Assembly: GCF_013408305.1 (NCBI RefSeq)
Contig: NZ_JACBZS010000001.1
Coordinates: 2,604,001-2,668,000 of the forward strand
Source of the DNA: Naumannella cuiyingiana
GTDB taxonomy: Bacteria > Actinomycetota > Actinomycetes > Propionibacteriales > Propionibacteriaceae
Length of the DNA stretch: 64,000 nucleotides
Reading direction: 5' to 3'
The notes under the pieces were generated by a model. That model was not told the origin of the DNA, made no database searches, and saw only the letters and a program-made list of their open reading frames with translations. The position numbers were made by a program, and so were the translations under genes. Position 1 is the first letter of the stretch; the number at the start of each line of letters is the position of its first letter. Below, piece after piece: positions 17,805 to 26,642 of the stretch.

Positions 17805-18483
17805 CGTTCTCCTCTTCTGAGCGGGACGTGGCATCGGGCTCGGGCCGGCCGGAGAAGATCCCGGCCGGGAGTTCGTCGTGGTTCGCCGAGGCGGTGAGCG
17901 CGGGCAGGATGATCGAATCGACGAGCGAGGCGAGGTACGCCTCGTCGGTGGCCAGCCCGTTCAACCGGCGCAGCAGCAGCGTGGCGCCCGCGACCTCCTC
18001 GAAGGCGAACGGATCGGCCCCGGCGGGCAACTCGCCACGGCGTACCGCCCGGTCGACGACCACGGGCGGTAGGCGGGCGCCGGTCGGGCCGACGGAGCGC
18101 TCGATCTCCGCACACAACTCGGGGTCGTCCAGGCCGGCCTCCAACAGCAGCAACGCCGTCCGGCCATCGGTCGAGCGCATCGTCGTGATCAGTCGGCGGC
18201 ACAGGGCCAGCAGGTCCCCGCGCAGGCTGCCGGTGTCGATCTCGGCCGGCTCGACGCGCTGCGCGGGGCCGACCCGGAGGGCGGCGATGATCATCTCTCG
18301 CCTGGTCCGCCAGCGTCGGTAAAGCGTGGCCTTGGAGGCGCCCGCGCGCCGCGCCACCTCCTCGAAGGAGACGCCGTCGTAGCCGCGCTCGCCGAGCAGG
18401 TCCAGCGCGGCCGCGAGGATGGCGCGTTCTCGGGCATCGTCGCGCGGGCGGCCCCGAGCAGGACCATCATTACGAAACGGCAC
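17785..18483 (-). CDS. TetR family transcriptional regulator
   Basis: A repressor-type regulator of about 232 residues. The N-terminal helix-turn-helix is clear (ILAAALDLLGERGYDGVSF followed by EEVARRAGASKATLYRRW), and the C-terminal ligand domain is variable. The GTG at 18483 is chosen because TACGAT stands 7 nt before it and the upstream residues fall inside the MFS gene. It overlaps the MFS gene by 14 nt at its start and the hydrolase by 20 nt at its end. It most likely represses its own operon, sensing a compound handled by the exporter and hydrolase. Confidence 0.88.
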   Translation of the reverse strand: MPFRNDGPARGRPRDDARERAILAAALDLLGERGYDGVSFEEVARRAGASKATLYRRWRTRREMIIAALRVGPAQRVEPAEIDTGSLRGDLLALCRRLITTMRSTDGRTALLLLEAGLDDPELCAEIERSVGPTGARLPPVVVDRAVRRGELPAGADPFAFEEVAGATLLLRRLNGLATDEAYLASLVDSIILPALTASANHDELPAGIFSGRPEPDATSRSEEENDAPADD

Positions 18484-19642
18484 GTTCCGAATCGTAGGGA
18501 ACCAGGCGGCGCCGCGCAAGCGCCGCGAGCGCTACCGCCGCGAACGTCAGGCATGCGCTGACCCACACCGGCCCGAGCGCGCCCGCCGCGTCGAACGCGA
18601 GGCCCGCCGCGGCGGGCCCGGCGGCGGCGCCCAGATTGAAGGCGACCGTCGCGTATGCCCCGCCCATCGTCGGCGCCCCCGGCGCCGCGCGCAGCACGCG
18701 CGCGATCAGGGTGCTGCCCACCGCGAACGAGAGAGCGCCCGAGACGAACAGCACCACGAACAGGACCGGCGGATTGCCCGCGGCGACGGCAACCGCGCAC
18801 CACGCCAGCACCAACAGCGGACCGCCGCCGAGGATGATGATCAATGGGCGGTGATCGGACACCCGCGAGGCGATGCTGACACCGGCGAAGGACCCGATCC
18901 CGAAGATCATCAACGCCCCCGGCACCCAGGCCTCGCCCAGACCGCTACGCCCGGTCACGATCGGCGCCAGGTAGGTGAACGTGGCGAAGGTCGATCCGTT
19001 CACCAGGGCGCCGAGCAGCATCGCCAGCCTCAGGCGCGGCCGGCGGAGCTCGGCCAGCTCCCCGCGGAGATCGACCTCGCTGCTCGCCCCGGCGAGCGTG
19101 TCGCCGGGGATGCCGGCGAGGATCCCGATCGCCGCGGGTACGCAGAGCAGGGCCACGGCCCAGAACGTGGCCCGCCAGTCCAGCAGCGCGCCGAGCGCGG
19201 CACCGGCCGGTACGCCGATCACCGTGGCCAGCGTGGTTCCGGCGAGCAACACCCCGATCGCGCGGCCCGCCCGATCTGGGCCGGCGAGGGTGCCGGCGAC
19301 GCCGAGGGCGACCGCCAGGAATCCCGCATTGGCGAGAGCCGAGGCCAGGCGCATGGCCAGCAACAATCCGAAGTGATCACCCCAGGCGGCGATCACGTGC
19401 GCCGCGGCGAAGATGGTCAGGAAGACGAGCAGGCTGGTGCGAGGATTCCAGCGCCGGACCAGGGCGGCCATGGTCGGAGCGCCGATGATCATGCCCAGCG
19501 CGAATGCGGTCGTGAGCAGCCCGGCGGTGCCGACGGAGACGCCGAGGGAGCGAGCCAGATCGGGGGTGAGGCCGCCGAGCATGAACTCGGACGTGCCCAT
19601 CGCAAAGATGGCAACGGCAAGCAGGTAGAGAGGAACAGGCAT
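18470..19642 (-). CDS. MFS drug efflux transporter, Cml/Cmx-like
   Basis: A 390-residue major facilitator of the drug:H+ antiporter (12-helix) type. The N-terminus (LYLLAVAIFAMGTSEFMLGG) resembles the actinobacterial chloramphenicol exporter group (Cml, Cmx). Loop motifs such as ALVRRWNPR and GVPAGAALGALLDWR support the family. The ATG at 19642 has GGAG 8-9 nt upstream, whereas an earlier GTG touches that GGAG. It is the first gene of the efflux/TetR/hydrolase operon. Chloramphenicol export is a guess from family resemblance only. Confidence 0.85.
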   Translation of the reverse strand: MPVPLYLLAVAIFAMGTSEFMLGGLTPDLARSLGVSVGTAGLLTTAFALGMIIGAPTMAALVRRWNPRTSLLVFLTIFAAAHVIAAWGDHFGLLLAMRLASALANAGFLAVALGVAGTLAGPDRAGRAIGVLLAGTTLATVIGVPAGAALGALLDWRATFWAVALLCVPAAIGILAGIPGDTLAGASSEVDLRGELAELRRPRLRLAMLLGALVNGSTFATFTYLAPIVTGRSGLGEAWVPGALMIFGIGSFAGVSIASRVSDHRPLIIILGGGPLLVLAWCAVAVAAGNPPVLFVVLFVSGALSFAVGSTLIARVLRAAPGAPTMGGAYATVAFNLGAAAGPAAAGLAFDAAGALGPVWVSACLTFAAVALAALARRRLVPYDSERAVS

Positions 19643-19865
19643 CGAGGACACTCCAGAGCGAAGGGGAACGGATGGCTTCGTCTGGTCAGCGCGTCGGCGT
19701 ACCCGCCGGACGGGTGTCTCGGAGCGGGGAGGTTGCGGGGCGGGGAGATTCAGCAGCGCGGGGCCGACGGCTTGACCGCCAGCCCGGCTCTGGATGTCTC
19801 GGGGCTCGACATGCCAGCGAGGCTAGTGCGATCGGGCGCCGGGGGCCAACCGAATTCGGCCTGAT

Positions 19866-19871
19866 TAGGCT
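19866..19871 (+). promoter_or_regulatory. -10 box TAGGCT of selD
   Basis: TAGGCT is followed by 7 nt and the ATG at 19879 with no ribosome-binding site between, indicating a leaderless start. Confidence 0.6.
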
Positions 19872-19878
19872 GGCCGGC

Positions 19879-20907
19879 ATGACGGCAGCGGTACGCGAGG
19901 GGATGACCGACCGGCTGACGCGCTACGCCGCGGGCGGCGGCTGCGCCTGCAAGGTCCCGCCGGGTGAGTTGGAACGCGTGCTCGCCGGCGTGATGCCGAC
20001 GAGCGCGGCGGAGGAGCTGATCGTCGGCCTGGAGAACGGCGACGACGCGGCGGTGGTCCGGATCGCCGACGACGTCGACGGCCGCGGTCGCGCCGTCGTC
20101 TGCACCGCCGACTTCTTCACCCCGGTCGTCGACGACTTCTACGACTGGGGCCGGATCGCCGCGGCGAATGCCCTGTCGGACGTCTACGCGATGGGCGGCG
20201 AGCCGATCGCCGCGGTCAACCTGCTCGGCTGGCCGCGTTCGACGCTGCCGTTCGAGTACGCCGCCGAGGTGCTGCGCGGCGGCGCGGACGTCTGCGCCGA
20301 GGCCGGCTGCCACCTGGCCGGCGGGCACAGCATCGACGACCCCGAGCCCAAGTACGGCCTGTCCGTGACCGGCATCGCCGACCCGGCGCGGCTGCTCCGC
20401 AACGACGCGGGTACGCCCGGCGTACCGCTCACGCTGACCAAGCCGCTCGGCGTCGGCGTGCTGAACAACCGGCACAAGGCCACCGGCGAGGTGTTTCCCG
20501 ATGCCGTTGCGAGCATGACCACCCTCAACCGCGATGCTGCGCGCGCCGCGTTGGCCGCCGGCCTGACCTGCGCCACCGATGTGACGGGCTTCGGGCTGCT
20601 CGGCCACCTGTACAAGCTGTGCCGGGCCAGCGGGGTCGCCGCCGAGATCGACGCCGCGGCGGTGCCCTATCTGCCCGGCGCGCGCGAGTCCCTGGCCGAG
20701 GGCTTCGTGCCGGGCGGATCGAAGCGCAATCTGGACTGGGTACGCCCGCACCTCGACGGCTCGGACGTCGACGAGGACGAGCTGATCCTGCTCGCCGACG
20801 CCCAGACCTCCGGCGGCCTGTTGGTGGCCGGCGAACTGCCCGGGTATCCGGTGATCGGCCGGCTGGTCGCCGGCGAGGCCCGCGTCACGGTGTGCGGGCA
20901 GCGGTAG
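19879..20907 (+). CDS. selD: selenide, water dikinase (selenophosphate synthetase) SelD
   Basis: SelD (342 residues) makes selenophosphate, the selenium donor for SelA, from selenide and ATP. The glycine-rich active loop reads GGGCACK, with Cys22 and Lys25 in the places of the E. coli Cys17 and Lys20, so this is the cysteine form, not a selenoprotein. Other supports are NGDDAAV, NALSDVYAMGG and TDVTGFGLLGH. The TAGGCT box fixes the start at 19879. It is separated from selA/selB/selC and fdhABC by the efflux operon but completes the selenocysteine pathway in this window. Confidence 0.96.
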   Translation: MTAAVREGMTDRLTRYAAGGGCACKVPPGELERVLAGVMPTSAAEELIVGLENGDDAAVVRIADDVDGRGRAVVCTADFFTPVVDDFYDWGRIAAANALSDVYAMGGEPIAAVNLLGWPRSTLPFEYAAEVLRGGADVCAEAGCHLAGGHSIDDPEPKYGLSVTGIADPARLLRNDAGTPGVPLTLTKPLGVGVLNNRHKATGEVFPDAVASMTTLNRDAARAALAAGLTCATDVTGFGLLGHLYKLCRASGVAAEIDAAAVPYLPGARESLAEGFVPGGSKRNLDWVRPHLDGSDVDEDELILLADAQTSGGLLVAGELPGYPVIGRLVAGEARVTVCGQR

Positions 20908-21026
20908 TGGGCGGGCATCGGACAACTGCCGTTCGCCCGCGCGACACCTGAGGCTTCCCCGGCGGGCGCACGGGTAGGGCAGGCTGGCTCGGGTCTGCAC
21001 CGGTGTCGTCTGTCGAGGGAGCCACG

Positions 21027-24000
21027 ATGTCCACTGCCACCACCGCCGGTACGCGGCGCGGTCTCGCGCTCGCCCTCGGGCTGCTGCTCGCGACCGCGGG
21101 GCTGCTCGGCGGGGCGACGCAGGTCCGGGCCGAGACCGATCCGGCCGGGGCGACCGCGGCGGCGCTCCGCGTCGCGCCCGCGACGCTGGTCGAGGACCGG
21201 CGTACCGACATCGCGCCCGGGCTGACGCTGACCAGCTTCCGGCGGCTGCAACCGGGCGGCTGGGTGACCGGACACGTGATGGACGCCGACCTGACCACGC
21301 CGAGCCTGTCGCTCGACGTCACCGACGGCGGCGAGGTGTCGGGCTCGAATGCCACCGTCGAGGAATTCGCGCGCAATGCCGACGCGGTCGCGGCGATCAA
21401 CGGCGACTACTTCGACATGAACGCCTCCGATGCGCCGATCGGCACCAATGTCTCGCCGAACGAGGGCCTGCGGACCGCCGGCGGTGGCCCGCGGCAGGCG
21501 TTCACGATCCGCGACGGCAAGGCCGCCGTGCAGTCCCTGATGAGCGGTGCCACCGTGGAGGCGGGCGGCGAGACGTCGGAGATCGGCTCGGTCAACTCGC
21601 CGAGCTTCGCCGGCGACAGCCTGGCGGCCTTCACCCCGATCTGGGGCACGTATCCGATCGGACGGCTCGTCGGCGAGTCCGAGCCGGTGCGCATCGTGAT
21701 GATCTCCGGTGGCCGGGTGAGCGCCAACACGACCGACCGGGGCGCGATCGCCTCGGGTGACGCCGTGCCCGACGACGGCGCGGTGCTGGTCGGGCGCGGC
21801 CGCGCCGCCGACCGGCTCGCCGGACTGGCGGTCGGCACGGAGGCGAAGCTGACCATCCGGGCGTCCGAAGATGTTGATCTTGCCGTCGGCGGGTCGCAGC
21901 GCCTGCTCACCGACGGACGGGTCACCGAGGACAACGAGGTGACCGCCGCCCGGACCGCGATCGGCGTCAACCGCGATGGCACCGCGATCAAGGTGATCAC
22001 CGTCGACGGCAGGTCCGCCGATGCGCACGGGATGACCATCCAGGAGCTCGCCCGGTTCATGTCCGACCTCGGCATGTGGAACGCGGTCAACCTCGACGGC
22101 GGCGGCTCCACCACCCTGGTCGCGCGGCCGGCCGGCACCGACGACCTGCAGGTGATCAACCGCCCGTCGGACGGCAAGCAGCGCGCGGACAGCAATGCAC
22201 TGGTCTTCCGGTCCGCGGCGCGCGGGTCCTCGCCGACCGGGCGCGTGCTGCGGCCCGAGCTCGAGCCGGCCGCGGGCCTGCCGGAGCCCGCGGCGCACGG
22301 CGTACTGCCCGGGCTGAGCCGCACGCTGATCGGCACCGGCCTCGACGCCAACCTCGCCGCCACCCCGGCCGGGCGGTCGGTGATCCGGGCCAGGGCCGGC
22401 CTGGTGCGGGTCGAGGACACCGAGCGCAGCGGGCCCTACGACCGGACCGTGGTGCGCGGCAACCGGCCGGGAACGACGACCGTGATCTACGGGGCCGGCC
22501 GGGACGCCACCAGCACCGACCTGCGGGTCTTCGGTGACCTGCAACGGATCGAGGCCTCCGAGACGCTGGTCCCGCTCGGCTCGGCCGCCGACACCTCCGC
22601 GGTCCGGGTGACGGGCATCGACGCCGACGGCAACCGCGTACCGGTCGAGAACCGTGACATCGAGGTGGCCGCGAGCGACGGGCTCACGGTCGAGCGCGAC
22701 GGCCTGGCCGAGCTGGTGATCGGCGCGCGCGAGGGCGCGCAGTCGGGGACCGTGACCATCGCGGTGCGCGGCAAGGAGACCACGCTCGGCGTGACCGTCG
22801 GCCACGACGACCGCGAGGTCGCCGACTTCGCCGATCCGGCGGACTGGAAGGTCGGCACGGCCCGCGCCACCGGCGGCCTGGGCTCGGCGACCGGGCCCGA
22901 GGGCGGTCCGGCGCTGGCGCTCGACTTCGACTTCACCACGAGCACCGCGACCCGCGGGATGTACGCCGTGCCGGTGACGCCGATCGAGCTGCCCGGGCAG
23001 CCCCGGTCGGTGTCGCTGTGGATCAAGGGCACGGGGAAGGGGGAGTGGCCCCGGCTGCAGGTGACCCGCGGTGACCAGACCAGCACCAATCTCGACGGCG
23101 CCCTGATCGACTGGACGGGGTGGCGCAAGGTGACGTTCCCCGTGCCGGCCGGGACGGCGTACCCGCTGCAGCTCACGGCCATCCGCTTCATGGAGACCCG
23201 TTCGAACGCCAGCTATCGCGACCGGCTGGAGATCGCCGACCTGCGGGCCCAGGTGCCGCAGAGCATCGACCTGCCGGAGCCCGCGCCGGTGCGTGACCCG
23301 GCGATCATCAGCCAGGGCACGGTGGACGACCGGCCACTGCGGGTCGCGGTGATCAGTGACGCCCAGTTCGTGGCCCGCAATCCCGACTCCGATCTGGTGC
23401 AGGCGGCGCGCCGCACGCTGCGCGAGATCGTCGCCGCCAAACCGGATTTCGTGATCATCGCCGGCGATCTGGTCGACGAGGCCGCGCCGGAGGACATCGC
23501 GCTCGCCAGGCGGGTGCTGGAGGAGGAGCTGGGCGATCTCGATCATGTCTACGTGCCGGGCAATCACGAGATCATGGGCGGCTCGATCGACAACTTCCGG
23601 GCCGAATTCGGCGACACCGCGACCGAGCGGGTGCTGCAGCGGACGAAGATCATCACCCTGGACTCCTCGACCGGCAACCTGCACCCGGGCGGCAGCACCG
23701 ATCAGCTCCGGATGCTGGAGGCGGGGCTGGCCGATGCGGAACGCGATCCCGGGATCACCGGGGTGCTGGTGGCCAACCACCATCCGGTCGACGACCCGCA
23801 GCCCGACGCGGCCAGCCAGCTCGGCGACCGGGTGGAGGCCGACGCGCTGGCGCGCACCCTGGCCGACTTCACCCGTCGTTCCGGCAAGCAGGTCGCCCAG
23901 CTCAACGGCCACGTCGGGATCTTCGATGCCTCGGCCCTGGACGGGGTGACCCGGATGATCAACGGCAACTCCGGCAAGGGCCCGTCCGGTACGCCGGATG

Positions 24001-24371
24001 CCGGCGGGTTCACCGGCTGGACCATGATCGGGATCGACCCGGGCGCTACCGGGCGCACCGACTGGCTGCGGGCCGAGACCCGGGCCCGGGTGGACGAGCT
24101 GGCGCTGGATGCGCCAGCCACGCTGGCCCGCGGCGAGACGGCGGAGGTGAAGGCGGTGATCACCCAGGACGGTTCCCGGAAGGTGCCGGTGGCCTGGCCG
24201 GTGTCGGCGACCTGGGGCGGCACCGGGGTGGCCGTCGGCTCGAAGCCCCGGAACGCGGTGATCACGATCGACCCGCTGACCGGCCGGATCACCGCCGTCC
24301 GGGCGGGCACCGCGACGCTGACCGTCACGGTGAACGGCGCCACCGCGCAGCGCCAGATCCGGGTCGGCTGA
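21027..24371 (+). CDS. secreted phosphodiester glycosidase / metallophosphoesterase multidomain protein
   Basis: A 1114-residue exported protein. The signal peptide runs to about residue 38 (cleavage near QVRA-ET). Residues about 60-400 match the phosphodiester glycosidase (NAGPA/DUF2233) domain, with AAINGDYFDMN and AVNLDGGGSTTLV. A central beta-rich region follows. Residues about 770-1000 are a calcineurin-like phosphoesterase with GDLVDE, YVPGNHE and NHHP. Two usual metal ligands differ: DAQ where D-x-H is expected, and NGHVG where GHxH is expected. The C-terminus is an Ig-like (BIG2) module. The ATG at 21027 is chosen for the GAGGGAG before it. It may act on cell-wall glycopolymer or glycophospholipid phosphodiesters. 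Confidence 0.88.
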   Translation: MSTATTAGTRRGLALALGLLLATAGLLGGATQVRAETDPAGATAAALRVAPATLVEDRRTDIAPGLTLTSFRRLQPGGWVTGHVMDADLTTPSLSLDVTDGGEVSGSNATVEEFARNADAVAAINGDYFDMNASDAPIGTNVSPNEGLRTAGGGPRQAFTIRDGKAAVQSLMSGATVEAGGETSEIGSVNSPSFAGDSLAAFTPIWGTYPIGRLVGESEPVRIVMISGGRVSANTTDRGAIASGDAVPDDGAVLVGRGRAADRLAGLAVGTEAKLTIRASEDVDLAVGGSQRLLTDGRVTEDNEVTAARTAIGVNRDGTAIKVITVDGRSADAHGMTIQELARFMSDLGMWNAVNLDGGGSTTLVARPAGTDDLQVINRPSDGKQRADSNALVFRSAARGSSPTGRVLRPELEPAAGLPEPAAHGVLPGLSRTLIGTGLDANLAATPAGRSVIRARAGLVRVEDTERSGPYDRTVVRGNRPGTTTVIYGAGRDATSTDLRVFGDLQRIEASETLVPLGSAADTSAVRVTGIDADGNRVPVENRDIEVAASDGLTVERDGLAELVIGAREGAQSGTVTIAVRGKETTLGVTVGHDDREVADFADPADWKVGTARATGGLGSATGPEGGPALALDFDFTTSTATRGMYAVPVTPIELPGQPRSVSLWIKGTGKGEWPRLQVTRGDQTSTNLDGALIDWTGWRKVTFPVPAGTAYPLQLTAIRFMETRSNASYRDRLEIADLRAQVPQSIDLPEPAPVRDPAIISQGTVDDRPLRVAVISDAQFVARNPDSDLVQAARRTLREIVAAKPDFVIIAGDLVDEAAPEDIALARRVLEEELGDLDHVYVPGNHEIMGGSIDNFRAEFGDTATERVLQRTKIITLDSSTGNLHPGGSTDQLRMLEAGLADAERDPGITGVLVANHHPVDDPQPDAASQLGDRVEADALARTLADFTRRSGKQVAQLNGHVGIFDASALDGVTRMINGNSGKGPSGTPDAGGFTGWTMIGIDPGATGRTDWLRAETRARVDELALDAPATLARGETAEVKAVITQDGSRKVPVAWPVSATWGGTGVAVGSKPRNAVITIDPLTGRITAVRAGTATLTVTVNGATAQRQIRVG

Positions 24372-24379
24372 CCAGCGGT

Positions 24380-24404
24380 CGGCTGACCCGCCGCGAGTCA
24401 GCCG
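24380..24404. terminator. stop-codon hairpin between convergent genes
   Basis: Arms CGGCTGAC (24380-24387) and GTCAGCCG (24397-24404) enclose a 9-nt loop. The right arm contains the stop of the minus-strand gene. It can fold in both transcripts. Confidence 0.5.
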
Positions 24405-25180
24405 CGGATCCGGCGGAGCAGCCGGTCCAGCGCGGCGTCGAGGGCGGCGCGATTCGCGTCGTCGAACCAGTCGGTACGCAGTTGCTCGTTGAGGCCGCCG
24501 CGGGTCTCGTGGCCGCCGGCGACCGCGGCCAGCGGCTCGTCGGTGTGCAACTCGCCCGCGACACCGGTGACGATGCCGCGGAGGAAGGCGTCGGCGGCGG
24601 ACGGGTCCAGGCCGGGCTGGCGGCCGGCCCAGTCGGCGATCGCGGCGAGCACGGCGAGGGTGGCGGAGACCGTGCCGGTGATCGCGGCCAGGGCGTCGAA
24701 GGCCGGCTGTTCGGTCACCGCCAGCGTGCCGCCCAGCCGGTCGAAGAGGGCCGCCGCGGCCGGGTCGGGCGGATGGATCGGTGTGACGCCGGCGCGCTGG
24801 CGTACCGCCGGCATGGGAATGGCGCGAACGATCGTCGGGTTGGCACCGAGCTGCTCGCGCAGCCGACCGTGATCGACGCCGGCCACGGCGCTGATCACGA
24901 GCGTTCCCGCGGGAACGTCCACGTCCCGCAGTGCGGCGGCGAGGTCGTCGGGACGAACCGCGAGCAGCAGGGTGCCGGCGCGCGACGCCACCTCGGCATT
25001 GTCGTCCGCGATCTCGATGACCGCGGGGTGGCGCTCGGCGAGAGCGCGGGCCGTCGCGGCGCCGCGCGGCGAGAGCACGATCGTTGGCGCCTCGCGCTCG
25101 GGGTCGAGCGCCAGCCCGTCCACGATGGCGGCGGCGAGCTCGCCGACGCCGATGATGCCGAGGGTCGGTTGCGTGCTCAT
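24398..25180 (-). CDS. ProC-like NAD(P)-binding oxidoreductase (pyrroline-5-carboxylate reductase family)
   Basis: A 260-residue protein with an N-terminal Rossmann motif GIIGVGELAAAI, the segment LLLAVRPDDL and VISAVAGVDH, and a C-terminal helical dimerisation region as in ProC. The usual GxGxMG glycine pattern is changed (GVGELA), so it may be a paralogue rather than the housekeeping proline enzyme. Its ATG overlaps the permease stop (ATGA). A box TACCAT 6 nt upstream could also give a separate leaderless transcript. Confidence 0.75.
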   Translation of the reverse strand: MSTQPTLGIIGVGELAAAIVDGLALDPEREAPTIVLSPRGAATARALAERHPAVIEIADDNAEVASRAGTLLLAVRPDDLAAALRDVDVPAGTLVISAVAGVDHGRLREQLGANPTIVRAIPMPAVRQRAGVTPIHPPDPAAAALFDRLGGTLAVTEQPAFDALAAITGTVSATLAVLAAIADWAGRQPGLDPSAADAFLRGIVTGVAGELHTDEPLAAVAGGHETRGGLNEQLRTDWFDDANRAALDAALDRLLRRIRG

Positions 25181-26586
25181 CGGGGCATGGTAGGCGAGAG
25201 GGTGAGCAGGCCGAGGCCGAGCGACAGGACGCCGGTGATCACCAGGGCGGTGATCGTCACCGTGCGGCCGGCGCGGCGCCCCTCGGCCGGCTCGGGGCAG
25301 AGCTGGGCGGCGAGTTCGATCTTGGCCGGCGAGGCCATCATGAACAGCGACGAGCACACATTGTGTACCGACATCGCGATCAGTGCGGGGAGTCCGAGCA
25401 GGCGGATGATCTCGCTCTGCGGAGCGGCGAACATCGCGTTCGCGGCGGCGTTGGAGCCGGTCAGCCAGCCACCAAGCGCGGCGAGGAAACCGAGCGGCAG
25501 GACGTAGGCGGGGCCGAGCTGGGCGACCGCGCGTGCGATTGCCGCGGCCATCCCGCTGACCGCCATCACGACCCCGAGCAGCAGGAAGAGCCCGTTGGCC
25601 GGCCCGACGGGCAGCCAGCGCCGCGCTGTCGCGGCGACCGCGCCGGCGAGGTCGCGGCCGCGCAGCGTGGCCGCGACGGAAAGCGGCAGCCAGATCGCGG
25701 GCGAGGCCAGGTAGTGCCACGGGCCGCCGGCGCGGGTGGCGTCGAGCAGCGCGGTGGCGATCAGGATGCCGCCGAGCAGCACCGCGTACGGGCTGGCGGC
25801 CGCGGCCAGCGCGCGGGTCACCACGATCCGCGCGCCACGCAGGCGGTGCACGAGCAGGTGCGCGACCAGCGTCAGTAGCGCCCCGACGGCGCCGGCCACC
25901 GGCGTACCGAGGAGCAGGTTGGCAACGAGGATCGACGCCCACAGCGTCGCGCCGCTGGCCGTGGCGGCAGCCAGGTTCCGGGCGCGGGCGCCGGGCGGGC
26001 TGGTGAGGGTGGCGACCACCAGGCCCACGCCGATGAAGACCGGGCCGCTGGCGATCGCCGAGCCGACGCCGAGGGGCTGGAAGCCGATTCCGCTGAGACT
26101 GGCGGCGATCAGCGTGCCCGGCGCCATGGAACCCCAGGGGACCGTGCACAGCCCGAGCAGCCCGATGGTCGCGGCCCGGCGGCTGGAGAAGCCAAGGTGC
26201 AGCAGCAGCGGGATGGCGAGCGTCACCCCGATGCCGAAGCCGGTGACCGATTCGGCGAAGGGCGTGACGCCGTGCAGCACGGCGAGTGCGGCGGGCGTAC
26301 CGGTGCCGAGAGTGCGGCCGAGCCAGCTCGCGATGACGTCTTGTCGGCCGGTACGCCGCATCGCCTCGCTGAGCAGCAGGCCGCCGAACACGATCGCCAG
26401 CACCTCGATCATCACCGGCGCCCACTGCCGGGTGGCCTCGGCGATCTGCCCGGGGGTCAGCGGGTACGCCACGGCGCAGATGACCACCGCGGCCAGCGCG
26501 CCGGCGGCGGAGGTGAGCAGCGCCGAGCGTCGGGCCAGGCTCAGGGCGAGGGCGACCAGCACCGGGGCCAGCGGCAGCAGGAGCAT
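25177..26586 (-). CDS. L-lactate permease family carrier
   Basis: A 469-residue polytopic carrier of the lactate permease (LctP/LldP) family, importing lactate or a related short hydroxy acid. Characteristic segments are TPFAESVTGFGIGVT and LTGSNAAANAMFA, in 12 or more hydrophobic spans. The frame extends to a GTG at 26625, but that would place codons across the operator palindrome. The ATG at 26586 is preceded by CAGCAT (7 nt) and TTGCGT 17 nt further up, so it is preferred. It is divergent from an XRE-cupin regulator that probably controls it. Confidence 0.85.
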   Translation of the reverse strand: MLLLPLAPVLVALALSLARRSALLTSAAGALAAVVICAVAYPLTPGQIAEATRQWAPVMIEVLAIVFGGLLLSEAMRRTGRQDVIASWLGRTLGTGTPAALAVLHGVTPFAESVTGFGIGVTLAIPLLLHLGFSSRRAATIGLLGLCTVPWGSMAPGTLIAASLSGIGFQPLGVGSAIASGPVFIGVGLVVATLTSPPGARARNLAAATASGATLWASILVANLLLGTPVAGAVGALLTLVAHLLVHRLRGARIVVTRALAAAASPYAVLLGGILIATALLDATRAGGPWHYLASPAIWLPLSVAATLRGRDLAGAVAATARRWLPVGPANGLFLLLGVVMAVSGMAAAIARAVAQLGPAYVLPLGFLAALGGWLTGSNAAANAMFAAPQSEIIRLLGLPALIAMSVHNVCSSLFMMASPAKIELAAQLCPEPAEGRRAGRTVTITALVITGVLSLGLGLLTLSPTMPR

Positions 26587-26607
26587 GTTGCGAATGCTGT
26601 CAGTGGA

Positions 26608-26623
26608 GTTGCGCATACGCAAC
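26608..26623. promoter_or_regulatory. operator GTTGCG-N4-CGCAAC between permease and XRE-cupin genes
   Basis: A 6-bp inverted repeat with a 4-nt spacer. Its half sites double as the -35 regions of both divergent promoters: TTGCGC 16 nt before TAGGCT on the plus strand, and TTGCGT 17 nt before CAGCAT on the minus strand. A further GTTGCG half site occurs at 26588-26593. Confidence 0.6.
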
Positions 26624-26630
26624 ACGGCGT

Positions 26631-26636
26631 TAGGCT
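26631..26636 (+). promoter_or_regulatory. -10 box TAGGCT of the XRE-cupin regulator
   Basis: TAGGCT lies 6 nt before the GTG at 26643, with no ribosome-binding site. A TTGCGC -35 candidate sits 16 nt upstream within the operator. Confidence 0.6.
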
Positions 26637-26642
26637 GAGCGC

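Noticed and set aside
16923-19642. The efflux/TetR/hydrolase genes as part of the selenium system
   Set aside because: They face the opposite direction, carry no selenium-related motif and form their own overlapping operon; nearness to selD alone is not evidence.
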